Shown piece after piece: positions 17,689 to 26,008 of a stretch of 64,000 bases of DNA. Below the pieces are notes generated by a model. It was not told the origin of the DNA. It made no database searches and worked only from the letters and a program-made list of their open reading frames with translations. Both the position numbers and the translations under genes were made by a program. Origin of the DNA: Streptomyces sp. NBC_01016. Lineage in GTDB: Bacteria; Actinomycetota; Actinomycetes; Streptomycetales; Streptomycetaceae. Location: assembly GCF_026341035.1 (NCBI RefSeq), contig NZ_JAPEOQ010000002.1, forward strand, positions 3,596,001-3,660,000, written 5' to 3'. Every line of letters starts with the position of its first letter. The stretch's first letter is position 1.

Positions 17689-18878
17689 AGCACATCACTG
17701 TCGTCGGAGCCTCGCTCGCCGGCCTCGGCGCCGTCCGGTCGCTGCGCTCCGAGGGATACGACGGAGAGATCACCGTCGTAGGAGAGGAACTGCACCGCCC
17801 CTACGACCGCCCGCCGCTGTCCAAGGCCTACCTCAAGGGCGACGTCACGGCCGACGCCCTCGAACTCGGTGACGCCGAGGAGTACGAACAGCTGGGCATC
17901 CACTGGGAGTTGGGCGAACGCGCCGTACACCTGGACTGCTCCAGCACATCGGTCATCCTCGCCAACGGGCGCAGGATCGACACCGACGGCGTCGTGGTCG
18001 CCACCGGCTCGACCGCCCGCCGCCTCCCCGGTACGGACGGCCTCGCCGGCGTCCACACCCTGCGTACCCTGGACGACGCCCGGAGTCTGCGCGCCGAACT
18101 GGTGGGCGGGGTACCCCGGATGGTGGTCATCGGCGCCGGGTTCATCGGGGCCGAAGTCGCCGCCACCGCCCACCATCTGGGCCTCGACGTCACCGTGGTC
18201 GAGGCGCTGGACACCCCGCTGGAACGCCAGTTGGGCGCCGAGATGGGCCGCGTCTGCGCCTCCCTCCACACCGACCACGGCGTACGCCTGCTGTGCGGCA
18301 CCGGAGTGGCGGAACTGGAGAGCGGCGGCGGCCGGGTCACCGGGGTGCGGCTCACGGACGGGCGGCTGCTGCCCGCGGACATCGTGCTCGTCGGGGTGGG
18401 TGCCCGGCCGGTCGACGGCTGGCTCGCCGACTCCGGTGTGTGGGTGGACAACGGCGTGGTGTGCGACGCGGGAGGTGCCTCCAGCGTCCCCAACGTCGTC
18501 GCAGTCGGGGATGTGGCCCGCCGCCCGCACCCCTTCACCGGCCGGCACGCCCGCATCGAGCACTGGTCGAACGCCGCGGAGTCGGCCGCCACCGCGGCCC
18601 GCACGCTGCTCACCGGCGAGTCCGCGACCCCGCGGGCCACCCCGCCGTCCTTCTGGTCCGACCAGTACGACGTCCGCATCCAGCTCGCGGGCTGCGTCGG
18701 TCCCGGCGCCGTGGTCGAACTCGTCGAGGGCTCCTACGAGAGCCGGTCCTTCGCGGCCCTCTATAAGGAGGACGGGGCGCCCACCGCGGTCCTCGCCATG
18801 AACCGCTCCAAGATCTTCAACCGCCTGCGCCGCACCCTGATCCCCGCCACGGAAAGGGTCGCGCCCGCCGTCGTCTGA
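17685..18878 (+). CDS. FAD-dependent ferredoxin reductase
   Basis: 397-residue pyridine-nucleotide disulfide oxidoreductase-like flavoprotein with an N-terminal FAD motif (VVGASLAGLGAVRSL), a second Rossmann motif for NAD(P)H (VVIGAGFIGAEVAATA near 145) and VPNVVAVGDVA near the C-terminal third. It completes the NADH to reductase to Rieske ferredoxin to oxygenase chain. This differs from the Pseudomonas GbcAB arrangement, where one fused flavin/[2Fe-2S] reductase serves the oxygenase. The 4-base overlap with the ferredoxin gene indicates coupling. Confidence 0.92.
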   Translation: MKHITVVGASLAGLGAVRSLRSEGYDGEITVVGEELHRPYDRPPLSKAYLKGDVTADALELGDAEEYEQLGIHWELGERAVHLDCSSTSVILANGRRIDTDGVVVATGSTARRLPGTDGLAGVHTLRTLDDARSLRAELVGGVPRMVVIGAGFIGAEVAATAHHLGLDVTVVEALDTPLERQLGAEMGRVCASLHTDHGVRLLCGTGVAELESGGGRVTGVRLTDGRLLPADIVLVGVGARPVDGWLADSGVWVDNGVVCDAGGASSVPNVVAVGDVARRPHPFTGRHARIEHWSNAAESAATAARTLLTGESATPRATPPSFWSDQYDVRIQLAGCVGPGAVVELVEGSYESRSFAALYKEDGAPTAVLAMNRSKIFNRLRRTLIPATERVAPAVV

Positions 18879-18924
18879 ACGGGCCCGCCACCATGCCTTC
18901 GCCTCTCCCGCCGCTCCGCACCCC

Positions 18925-18934
18925 TGATATATCA
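18925..18934. promoter_or_regulatory. TGATATATCA palindrome upstream of gntR, putative autoregulatory operator
   Basis: Identical to the palindrome before soxB. It lies 57 bases upstream of the GntR start. A possible -10 (TACGGT, 18949-18954) is 18 bases from the first half of the palindrome, so the operator would cover the -35 region and allow repression of its own gene. Confidence 0.65.
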
Positions 18935-18990
18935 ATGCAGGGATGCGGTACGGTGAGGTCTCATCGCGGACACGTCAGGGGAGGGGCGAG

Positions 18991-19665
18991 ATGGCATCTG
19001 TGCCTGCCGCCGGGGGCCAGTCGCACGGCGCGACACTGGCCGACCAGGCGTACCAGGAGATCACGGACCGGCTCGTCACCCTGCAGATCCGCCCCGGCGA
19101 ACCCGTCCACGACGCGCGTCTCGCCGCAGACCTCGGCCTCGGCCGCACCCCGGTACGCGAGGCCCTCAAGCGCCTGGAGATCGAGCGGCTCATTGTCGCC
19201 TTCCCCCGGCGCGGCACCTTCGCCACCGAAGTACAGATCGCCGACCTCGGCCACATCTCCGAAGTGCGCCAGGAGCTCGAACCCCTCGCCGCCGCGCGCG
19301 CCAGCAAGCGGGCCACCGCGGCGGACCGGGAGCGGCTGCGCGAGCTGCTCATCCGCGTGGAGGAGGAGTCGCAGGGAGCGCCGGAGCACGGCGAGATCGG
19401 CCTGCTCCGCCTCGACATGGCGGTGCACCGCGCCGTCTACGCGGTCACGTACAACCCGTATCTCGAAGCCACGCTGGTCAACTACGACAACCTCGCCACC
19501 CGGATCTGGTGCCTGTTCATCGACCGCCTGGCCGGACTCGAGCAACACGTTCACGAACACGGGCAGTTGCTGCGGGCCGTCATCGACGGCGACGAGGCCA
19601 AGGCTTCGACCGTGGCCGCCGAGCACGTGGAGAACTTCGAGCGCGCGATCCGCTCGATCATCTGA
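18991..19665 (+). CDS. GntR-family (FCD domain) transcriptional regulator
   Basis: 224 residues with an N-terminal winged HTH (LAADLGLGRTPVREALKRLE near 46-65) and an all-helical FCD ligand domain containing EVRQELEPLAA, a DMAVHRAVYAV metal-site motif and HGQLLRAVIDGD. The ATG at 18991 has a strong GGGGAGGGG ribosome site. Upstream in-frame Met codons lie inside the operator and are not used. Nearby TGATATATCA copies suggest that it controls itself, the sox operon and the dimethylglycine oxidase unit. Confidence 0.92.
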   Translation: MASVPAAGGQSHGATLADQAYQEITDRLVTLQIRPGEPVHDARLAADLGLGRTPVREALKRLEIERLIVAFPRRGTFATEVQIADLGHISEVRQELEPLAAARASKRATAADRERLRELLIRVEEESQGAPEHGEIGLLRLDMAVHRAVYAVTYNPYLEATLVNYDNLATRIWCLFIDRLAGLEQHVHEHGQLLRAVIDGDEAKASTVAAEHVENFERAIRSII

Positions 19666-19706
19666 CGCTGCCGACTGCCCCTCAACTCCGGGGATCGCGG
19701 GGCCCA

Positions 19707-19755
19707 TTGACGCCCGCCACGCAGCGGTTCTAGTGTGCCGATCGCTGGTATATCA
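19707..19755 (+). promoter_or_regulatory. Promoter (TTGACG-18-TAGTGT) with downstream TGGTATATCA operator
   Basis: A -35 hexamer at 19707-19712 and a -10 hexamer at 19731-19736 are separated by 18 bases. The near-palindrome TGGTATATCA at 19746-19755 starts 10 bases after the -10, about where transcription begins, a position suited to repression. It differs by one base from the two perfect copies elsewhere. Transcription would run through the dehydrogenase remnant into the dimethylglycine oxidase gene. Confidence 0.65.
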
Positions 19756-19877
19756 ATCACGCTCAACTGTCGTGTCAACTCCACGTGAACGCGCGGCCGT
19801 TCCCGCCGAGGATGGCGGCCGGCACTTCTCCCGAACGCCACAAGCCCCAATGACGGGCCGCTGCTCGGAGGATCCCC

Positions 19878-20135
19878 ATGCCCCATCAGGTCAAGGCCGT
19901 CGTCGCCCGCGCCCCCGGCGTACCGGCGACCCTGGAGACCGTGACCGTGCCCGATCCGGGCCCCGATGTGACGGACGTCGCCGAGGGGGACTTCGTCATC
20001 CTCAACTGGCGGGCGGTGTGAGGCAGTTGTCTGGCCTGTCGATTCGTGAGCGAGACGATCGACCTCACTGATGTGCAGGGCGCCTTCGACCGGATGAGCC
20101 GCGGCGAGGTGCTGCGCTCGGTCGTCCGCCTCTGA
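19878..20135 (+). pseudogene. Decayed second mycothiol-type alcohol dehydrogenase (two internal deletions, one stop)
   Basis: The single 86-codon frame aligns in three blocks with the intact dehydrogenase at 14984. Block one is the N-terminus (MPHQVKAVVARAPG to PDPGPD). Block two begins VTDVAEGDFVILNWRAV, reaches TGA at 20019 where the intact copy has a zinc-ligand Cys, then GSCLACR. Block three is the C-terminus (FVSETIDL to LRSVVRL). Two deletions of about 45 and 220 codons kept the frame exactly. A GGAGG ribosome site precedes the ATG, so a 47-residue peptide could still be made. All catalytic domains are missing, so no enzyme activity is possible. Confidence 0.9.
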
Positions 20136-20199
20136 CGACTCCACCCCCGCCCCCTCCCACAGCACCCTCGCGCACCCTTGAACTCCCGGAGGACCCACC

Positions 20200-22659
20200 A
20201 TGAACTCGCAGTCTTCGCAGCCCAAGGTGGTCATCATCGGAGCCGGCATCGTCGGCTGCTCGCTCAGCGACGAACTCACCGCACTCGGCTGGACGGACGT
20301 CACCGTCCTCGAACAGGGCCCCCTCTTCGCGACCGGCGGTTCCAGCTCGCACGCCCCCGGCCTGGTCTTCCAGACCAGCCCCTCCAAGACCATGACCGAG
20401 TTCGCCCGCTACACCGTCGAGAAGGCGAGCGCCCTCGACCTCGACGGAGACTGGTGCTACCGGCAGGTCGGCGGCCTGGAGATCGCCACAACTCCGGAGC
20501 GCCTGGCGGAACTTGAGCGCCGCCACGGCTGGCTCACCTCCTGGGGCGTCGAGAGCCACCTCCTCGACCCGGACGAGTCCGCCAAACTCCACCCGCTGCT
20601 CGACCCCGGCGCCATCCTCGGCGGCTACCACATCCCCAGCGACGGCCTCGCCAAGGCGTTGCGGATCGGTGAGGCACAGGCCCGCCGCGCCCTCGCCCGC
20701 GGCGCCACCTTCCTCGGCCACCACACCGTCACCGACATCGAGACATCCGGCGGAGCCGTCAATGCCGTCGTCACCGACCGAGGCACCTTCCCCGCGGACA
20801 TCGTCGTCTCCTGCGCGGGGTTCTGGGGCCCACGCATCGGCCGCATGGTGGGCCAGGACGTGCCGCTCGTCCCCATGGGCCACCAGTACGCCACCACCAC
20901 ACCGGTCACCGAACTCAAGGGCCGAAACAGCCAGTTGGACGAGGCGAACCTGCCGATCCTGCGCAACCAGGACGCCGGCCTCTACTACCGCGAACTCGTC
21001 GACCGGATCGGCATCGGCTCCTACGCCCACCGCCCCATGCCCCTGTCGCCCGACGACGTCGCCCACCCTGCCGACAGCCCGGACCAGCCCTCGAAGCTGG
21101 ACTTCACCAAGGCCGACTTCGAGGGCGCCTGGGCCGACACCCGCAGGCTGCTGCCCGCGTTGAACGACGCGGACATCGCCGACGGCTTCAACGGCCTGTT
21201 CTCGTTCACCGTCGACGGCATGCCCCTGATCGGCGAGTCCCCGACGGTGTCCGGCTTCTGGCTGGCCGAAGCGGTGTGGGTGACCCACTCGGCGGGCGTC
21301 GCCAGGGCCGTCGCGAAGTGGATGGTCGAGGGCCGGCCCGGCGTCGACGTCCACGGCTGCGACATCAACCGCTTCGAGGACGTGCAGCTCGCCCCCGACT
21401 ACGTACACGAGCGCAGCTGTCAGAGCTTCTCCGAGGTCTACGACATCGTCCACCCGCTCCAGCCGCCGAACCGCCCCCGCCCGCTGCGCGTGAGCCCCTT
21501 CCACATACGCCAGCAGGAGCTCGGCGCCGTGTTCCTGGAGGGCGCGGGCTGGGAGCGCCCGCACTGGTACGAGGCCAACGCCGATCTCCCCGAGGTGTCC
21601 CACATCAGCGAGCGGAACGAGTGGGCCTCCCGCTTCTGGTCACCCGTCGCGGGCGCCGAGGCACTGGCCACCCGCGAGCGGGTCGCGATGTACGACATGA
21701 CCCCGCTCAAGCGCCTCGAAGTCACGGGACCGGGCGCCCTGACGTTCCTGCAATGCCTCTCAACGAACCAGCTGGACAAGGCAGTCGGCGCAGTGACGTA
21801 CACCCTTCTCCTCGACGAGGCGGGCGGCGTACTGAGCGACCTCACCGTCGCCCGGCTCGCCGATGACCGCTTCCAGGTCGGCGCCAACAGCAACCTCGAC
21901 CTCGCCTGGCTGCGCAGCCACCTGCCCGCCGACGGCACCGTGCAGGTCCGTGACATCACGGCCGGTACCTGCTGCATCGGGGTATGGGGCCCGCGCGCCC
22001 GCGACCTCGTGCAGCCCCTCACCGACGCCGACTTCTCGCACGAGAACTTCGGCTACTTCAAGGCGAAGCAGGCCTTCGTCGGGAACGTCCCGGTGACCGC
22101 GATGCGCCTGTCCTACGTCGGTGAACTGGGCTGGGAGCTGTACACCACCGCCGATCTGGGCCTGCGCCTGTGGGACACGCTCTGGCGGGCCGGACAGGAC
22201 CACGGCGTGATCGCGGCGGGCCGCAGCGCCTTCAACTCCCTGCGCCTGGAGAAGGGTTACCGCGCCTGGGGCCACGACATGACCAGCGAGCACAACCCTT
22301 ACGAGGCCGGCGTGGGCTTCGCCGTCCGCAAGAAGAAGGGCGACTACGTGGGCCGCGACGCGATCGTCGACGTCACCAAGGACACGGTGGACCGCCGCCT
22401 CACGGCCCTCCTGATCGAGGACGACCGCTCGGTGGTCATGGGCCACGAACCGGTCCACGTGAACGGCCACCCCTGCGGCTACGTCACCAGCGCCGCGTAC
22501 GGCTACACCCTCGGCCGCCCGATCGCCTACGCCTGGCTCCCGGCCGAGCACGCGGAACCCGGAACACGGGTGGAGATCGGCTACTTCGGTGACCGGGTGG
22601 CGGCGACGACGGCGGCGGAGCCGCTGTTCGACCCGGAGATGACGCGAATCCGCCGGTGA
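20200..22659 (+). CDS. Dimethylglycine oxidase (FAD plus folate-binding GcvT domains)
   Basis: 819 residues, close to Arthrobacter dimethylglycine oxidase (about 830). The N-terminal DAO domain has VVIIGAGIVGCSLSDEL, a GGSSSHAPGLVFQ motif whose His corresponds to the residue covalently linked to FAD in the family, and GLYYRE in the active-site region. The second half is a folate-binding GcvT-type domain (SYVGELGWELYT, RSAFNSLRLEKGYR). It would convert dimethylglycine and O2 to sarcosine, H2O2 and methylene-tetrahydrofolate. The ATG has GGAGG 7 bases upstream. It is the second demethylation step of the island. Confidence 0.9.
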   Translation: MNSQSSQPKVVIIGAGIVGCSLSDELTALGWTDVTVLEQGPLFATGGSSSHAPGLVFQTSPSKTMTEFARYTVEKASALDLDGDWCYRQVGGLEIATTPERLAELERRHGWLTSWGVESHLLDPDESAKLHPLLDPGAILGGYHIPSDGLAKALRIGEAQARRALARGATFLGHHTVTDIETSGGAVNAVVTDRGTFPADIVVSCAGFWGPRIGRMVGQDVPLVPMGHQYATTTPVTELKGRNSQLDEANLPILRNQDAGLYYRELVDRIGIGSYAHRPMPLSPDDVAHPADSPDQPSKLDFTKADFEGAWADTRRLLPALNDADIADGFNGLFSFTVDGMPLIGESPTVSGFWLAEAVWVTHSAGVARAVAKWMVEGRPGVDVHGCDINRFEDVQLAPDYVHERSCQSFSEVYDIVHPLQPPNRPRPLRVSPFHIRQQELGAVFLEGAGWERPHWYEANADLPEVSHISERNEWASRFWSPVAGAEALATRERVAMYDMTPLKRLEVTGPGALTFLQCLSTNQLDKAVGAVTYTLLLDEAGGVLSDLTVARLADDRFQVGANSNLDLAWLRSHLPADGTVQVRDITAGTCCIGVWGPRARDLVQPLTDADFSHENFGYFKAKQAFVGNVPVTAMRLSYVGELGWELYTTADLGLRLWDTLWRAGQDHGVIAAGRSAFNSLRLEKGYRAWGHDMTSEHNPYEAGVGFAVRKKKGDYVGRDAIVDVTKDTVDRRLTALLIEDDRSVVMGHEPVHVNGHPCGYVTSAAYGYTLGRPIAYAWLPAEHAEPGTRVEIGYFGDRVAATTAAEPLFDPEMTRIRR

Positions 22660-22738
22660 GGGGGGTCGCGACGTCGGTGTAGCCGTCGGTGGCAGACGTG
22701 TGCGCCTGCCACCTGGTCGGCGACCGAGCGGCGCCGGA

Positions 22739-23884
22739 TCACGCCATCAGGTCCCCGATCGTCCGGGCCACCTCGACCGCCCGCGGATCCGCGCCGCCCG
22801 GCCACGGGCCCCGAGCGATCGTGTAGCCGAAGGCCACACCCGTGTCCGGGTCGACGCAGCCCAGGGAGCCGCACGCGCCGTCGTGGCCGATGCTGCGCGG
22901 GCCGCCCCACGCCAGCTGTTTGCTCGGCTTCTGGAAGATGACGGCGTGTGCGCGGTCGTGCTGGTCGAGTACCTCGTCGTAGCCGCGGACCTGCTGCTGG
23001 CCGACCGTGGCGACGGTGTCGGGGCTCAGCAGCGGCGCGGATCCCTCGACACCCGTGACCGCGGCCGCGAGCAGCGTGGCGATGCCGAGGGCGTCGGCCG
23101 TCGCCGAGCCCGCGGGGTGGCCGAAGCGCCAGGACTGCTCGTCGTTGGCGAGATGGACGGGCGCGCCGGGCCGGGGCCCGAAGGTCAGCCGCTGCATCGC
23201 GTGCGGCGGGCCCTGCGGCTTCGGGTGTTCGCCGAGCGGCGGGATCATCGGCAGAACGTCCACGCGCCGCTCCTCGAGCCCCTGCCCCTCGGGGAGACCG
23301 AGGTAGAACGCGGCACCGAGCGGGCGGCGGATCTCCTCCTCGTAGAAGTCGTGGAGCGTGCGCCCGGTGATCCGGAAGACCAGTTCGGCGGCCAAGTTGC
23401 CGATCGTCAGGCCGTGGTAGCCGAAGGCCGACCCCGGATGCCACAGCGGCCGTGTCGCGGCCAGTCGCTCGGCACCCTTGTGATGGTCGAGCAACTCGTC
23501 CCAGGCCAGCCCGGGTTGAGCCTCCGGCAGCCCGGCCTGGTGCGAGAGCAGCTGCCGTACGGTGACCCGCTCCTTCCCGGCCTGTCCGAACTCGGGCCAG
23601 TACGAGGCCACCGTCGCGTCGAGGTCCAGGAGCCCGCGCTCGACCAGGAGCCCGACCGAGACACCGATGATGTTCTTCGACGTCGAGTACGGCACGATCA
23701 GCGAGTCACGTCCCAGATGCGGCCCGCCGTATGCGTCGAGCGCGAGCTGCCCGTCCACGTACGCCGCGATCTGGATCGAGAGGTCGGGATCGGCGGACAG
23801 CAGCCGGTCCAGCCGGTCGACGACTTCCTCGAGACCGGCATCGGCCCGTCCGGACAACGGCCCTTGCAGCTCCGACAGCTTCAT
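22739..23884 (-). CDS. Beta-lactamase-family serine hydrolase (EstB-like)
   Basis: 381 residues, class C beta-lactamase/penicillin-binding fold. The SxxK nucleophile motif is STSK in VPYSTSKNIIG near 68, followed by LLSHQAGLP, the usual conserved helix, and a Tyr motif in FGYHGLTIG. No signal peptide or membrane segment is visible, so it is probably a cytosolic esterase. The ATG at 23884 is chosen because the longer reading adds Arg/Ala-rich residues. It is convergent with the dimethylglycine oxidase gene and probably not part of that pathway. Confidence 0.88.
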   Translation of the reverse strand: MKLSELQGPLSGRADAGLEEVVDRLDRLLSADPDLSIQIAAYVDGQLALDAYGGPHLGRDSLIVPYSTSKNIIGVSVGLLVERGLLDLDATVASYWPEFGQAGKERVTVRQLLSHQAGLPEAQPGLAWDELLDHHKGAERLAATRPLWHPGSAFGYHGLTIGNLAAELVFRITGRTLHDFYEEEIRRPLGAAFYLGLPEGQGLEERRVDVLPMIPPLGEHPKPQGPPHAMQRLTFGPRPGAPVHLANDEQSWRFGHPAGSATADALGIATLLAAAVTGVEGSAPLLSPDTVATVGQQQVRGYDEVLDQHDRAHAVIFQKPSKQLAWGGPRSIGHDGACGSLGCVDPDTGVAFGYTIARGPWPGGADPRAVEVARTIGDLMA

Positions 23885-24074
23885 CGCTCTCCCTCGATCC
23901 GCGCGTGCGCCCAACCGATCACCGGCGCTTGCACGTGTCAAGAGGCTGCGTGGAGTTCCACCGGAACCCTGCGAGGTTCGCCCGAATCACCATGTGTTCC
24001 CATATCCGGGCCGAGGGAGTGGGATGTCGCGCGGACCGCCGCGCGGGTCGGCGTAGCGAAGGGCGGGTGGCGGG

Positions 24075-24809
24075 GTGGCAGGCGCAAGGGACAGAGGCGC
24101 GCGGACAGTCATGTGGTTGCTGTGCGCGGTGCTGATGCTCGCCGTCGGGGCGGCGATGATCCCCGAGTTCCGCGCGGCGCAGGAACGGGAGCGGGAGTTC
24201 CGGGCGGCGCCGGTGTGCGCCTCGGCCCCGGTCGAGGTGTCGGACTGCCGGTGGAAGCAGAAGTTCACCGTACGCAGCGTGGACCTGCACCGCGGATCGA
24301 GGCACAAGTCGCCGGAGGCCGACCTGCTGCTGCCCTCCGGCAAGCCGTGGCATGTGAACTTCCGGAACTACAACCCCGTCGCATCGGGCATCGAACCGCA
24401 CGACAAGGTGGTCGGACTGATCTGGCGCGGCGACGTCGTCGACCTGCGCGACACCGAGGGTGAGCACCAGGAGACCACCGAGGGCCCGCTGGACTGGCCG
24501 ACGGACCGCCTCGGCGGCGCGCTCGCGTTCCTGTCGTTCGGAGCGGCCGCCCTGGTCGGCGCGCTGTGGTCGGCGTTCGCCCGCGGCAACCGGCGCCACG
24601 AAGCGGCCGGGAGAATGGTGCGCCTGCACGGCATCCCACTCGGCGTCACCGCCATCCTGATCCTGTGGCTGCAATCGGCCAACGACTGGCCCGCGCGGTC
24701 GCTTCCGATCATCTGGGGGATCGTCGCGGCGCTGATCCTCGCCAACATGGTGGGCTTCGTCGTGGCGGCGCTGCGCGGGCAGATCGGGCGCGCGAGCGGC
24801 GAAGCGTGA
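24075..24809 (+). CDS. Hypothetical integral membrane protein
   Basis: 244 residues. A membrane helix near 12-30 (MWLLCAVLMLAVGAAMI) is followed by a soluble, probably extracytoplasmic segment of about 110 residues with two Cys (APVCASAPVEVSDC). Three further hydrophobic segments follow near 145-165, 185-200 and 210-232. The Trp/Asp-containing loop and the overall pattern occur in many Streptomyces membrane proteins without assigned function. I do not recognise a named family. Possible upstream starts add only polar residues. Confidence 0.7.
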   Translation: MAGARDRGARTVMWLLCAVLMLAVGAAMIPEFRAAQEREREFRAAPVCASAPVEVSDCRWKQKFTVRSVDLHRGSRHKSPEADLLLPSGKPWHVNFRNYNPVASGIEPHDKVVGLIWRGDVVDLRDTEGEHQETTEGPLDWPTDRLGGALAFLSFGAAALVGALWSAFARGNRRHEAAGRMVRLHGIPLGVTAILILWLQSANDWPARSLPIIWGIVAALILANMVGFVVAALRGQIGRASGEA

Positions 24810-24843
24810 CGGCGGCTCAGCCCACCAGTGCCCCGCTGAGCAG

Positions 24844-25072
24844 ATGGCCGCGCCGATGGTCGTGACCGCCGTGCAGACCCACAGGATCGCCCTGCGCGCG
24901 TTCCTCACCGAACTGGCGGAGGGCGCCGGCGTGCGCAACTCGGTCGCGGTGGGCGCCCAGTTGGCCGTGCTGTTCGACGGAGCGATGGCCCTCGCGACGT
25001 TCGCGGGGGGACACGGACGCGGCGCTGCACGCGCGCAAGGGGGCGCAGGCGGTGCTGGCCGCGGAACTGTGA
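24844..25072 (+). pseudogene. C-terminal remnant of a TetR-family regulator with a frameshift
   Basis: The frame opens into a stretch typical of TetR C-termini (RIALRAFLTELAEGAG, QLAVLFDGAMALA). At the run of six G at 25005-25010 the homology moves to another frame and finishes as DTDAALHARKGAQAVLAAEL and a stop at 25070-25072. No DNA-binding N-terminus lies upstream, since the membrane protein gene ends 34 bases before. The gene is therefore both truncated and frameshifted. A sequencing error could explain the shift but not the missing N-terminus. Confidence 0.75.
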
Positions 25073-25110
25073 CGTGTGACTACGAGATATTCGTAGTCAC
25101 ACGTCACAGT
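25066..25110. terminator. Perfect 20-bp inverted repeat with 5-base loop, probable bidirectional terminator
   Basis: Left arm 25066-25085 and right arm 25091-25110 are exact complements, with the loop GATAT between. It sits between the end of the TetR remnant and the convergent dioxygenase gene, where a bidirectional terminator is expected. There is no T-tract, which is normal in this group. Its length and perfection exceed most terminators, so a regulator site or a mobile-element end is an alternative. Confidence 0.6.
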
Positions 25111-25141
25111 CCCGAGCGAGCGGCGGGTGCTGGATTGTGCG

Positions 25142-26005
25142 CTACTCCGGCTCCAATACGAAGGTGTACTCGGCCTGAAGGTACGGCTCCGTGAGCTTGC
25201 TGCCGTCTGGCGGCGGGGCGGAGGACGGGTCGCGTTCCGTGAAGGGGACGACCAGGGGGTCCTTCGTGCCGAACACGACGTCGCTGTCCAGGTATTGGCT
25301 GCCCTCCCGGAACAGATGGGTGATCAGTTTGCGGTGGCCGGGGTGGTCGATGAGGAAGTGCACGTGGGCCGGGCGGAAGTGGCTGATCCGGGTCCTGTGG
25401 ATGAGCTCGCCCACCGGGCCGTCCATGGGGATGGCGTAGCCGAGGGGCGCGACGGTGCGGATGCAGTACGTGCCGTCCTCGCGGGTGGTGTACTTCGCGC
25501 GCAGCCGGGCCTCGTCGACCTCGGGGACCTGGGACTCGTACGCGCCGTCGGTGTCGGCCTGCCATACGTCGAGGACGACGTGGGGGAGTGGCCTGCCCGC
25601 GGTGTCGGTGACCGTACCGGTGAGGAAGAGCGGGGTGCCGGGGAGGCCGTCCGACATGTCGTGGGCGTGGGGTACGTCGGGGGAGCCGTCGATGTGGAAC
25701 GGGCCGAGGACCGTGGCGGGCGTGGCACGCTCGGAGAAGCGGTGACCGAGCTCCACGGTGAGCATGCTCAGGCCCAACACGTCGGAGGCCAGCACGAGTT
25801 CCTGGCGTTTGTCGTCGCTGAGCCGGCCGGCCTCCGTGAGCCAGGTGATCGCGGCCGCCCACTCGTCCTCCGTCAGGTTCACCTCGCGGGCGTACGCGTG
25901 GAGGTGGCGAACGAGGGAGGTCAGCAGCTCGGCCAGGCGCGGGGAATCGGCGGTGGACCAGCGGTCGACGGCCAGTTGGGTGAGGTCGTGCTCGTCGGTG
26001 GACAC
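25142..26005 (-). CDS. Intradiol ring-cleavage dioxygenase (catechol or hydroxyquinol 1,2-dioxygenase type)
   Basis: 287 residues. An N-terminal helical dioxygenase linker domain (about 1-95) precedes the intradiol beta-sandwich with LGPFHIDGSP. The Fe(III) ligands are the Tyr in ADTDGAYES, the Tyr in EDGTYCIRT and the two His of RPAHVHFLI. The long N-terminal domain fits homodimeric catechol or hydroxyquinol enzymes rather than protocatechuate dioxygenase. It starts at GTG 26005, 3 bases after the preceding gene, as the last gene of a three-gene unit with the lyase and CoA transferase. The natural substrate is unknown. Confidence 0.9.
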   Translation of the reverse strand: MSTDEHDLTQLAVDRWSTADSPRLAELLTSLVRHLHAYAREVNLTEDEWAAAITWLTEAGRLSDDKRQELVLASDVLGLSMLTVELGHRFSERATPATVLGPFHIDGSPDVPHAHDMSDGLPGTPLFLTGTVTDTAGRPLPHVVLDVWQADTDGAYESQVPEVDEARLRAKYTTREDGTYCIRTVAPLGYAIPMDGPVGELIHRTRISHFRPAHVHFLIDHPGHRKLITHLFREGSQYLDSDVVFGTKDPLVVPFTERDPSSAPPPDGSKLTEPYLQAEYTFVLEPE

Positions 26006-26008
26006 GGG

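Noticed and set aside
20019..20021. TGA in place of a Cys codon as a possible selenocysteine
   Set aside because: The gene is a remnant lacking its catalytic domains and the Cys is only a structural zinc ligand. No SECIS-like hairpin is evident just downstream. A nonsense mutation is the simpler reading.
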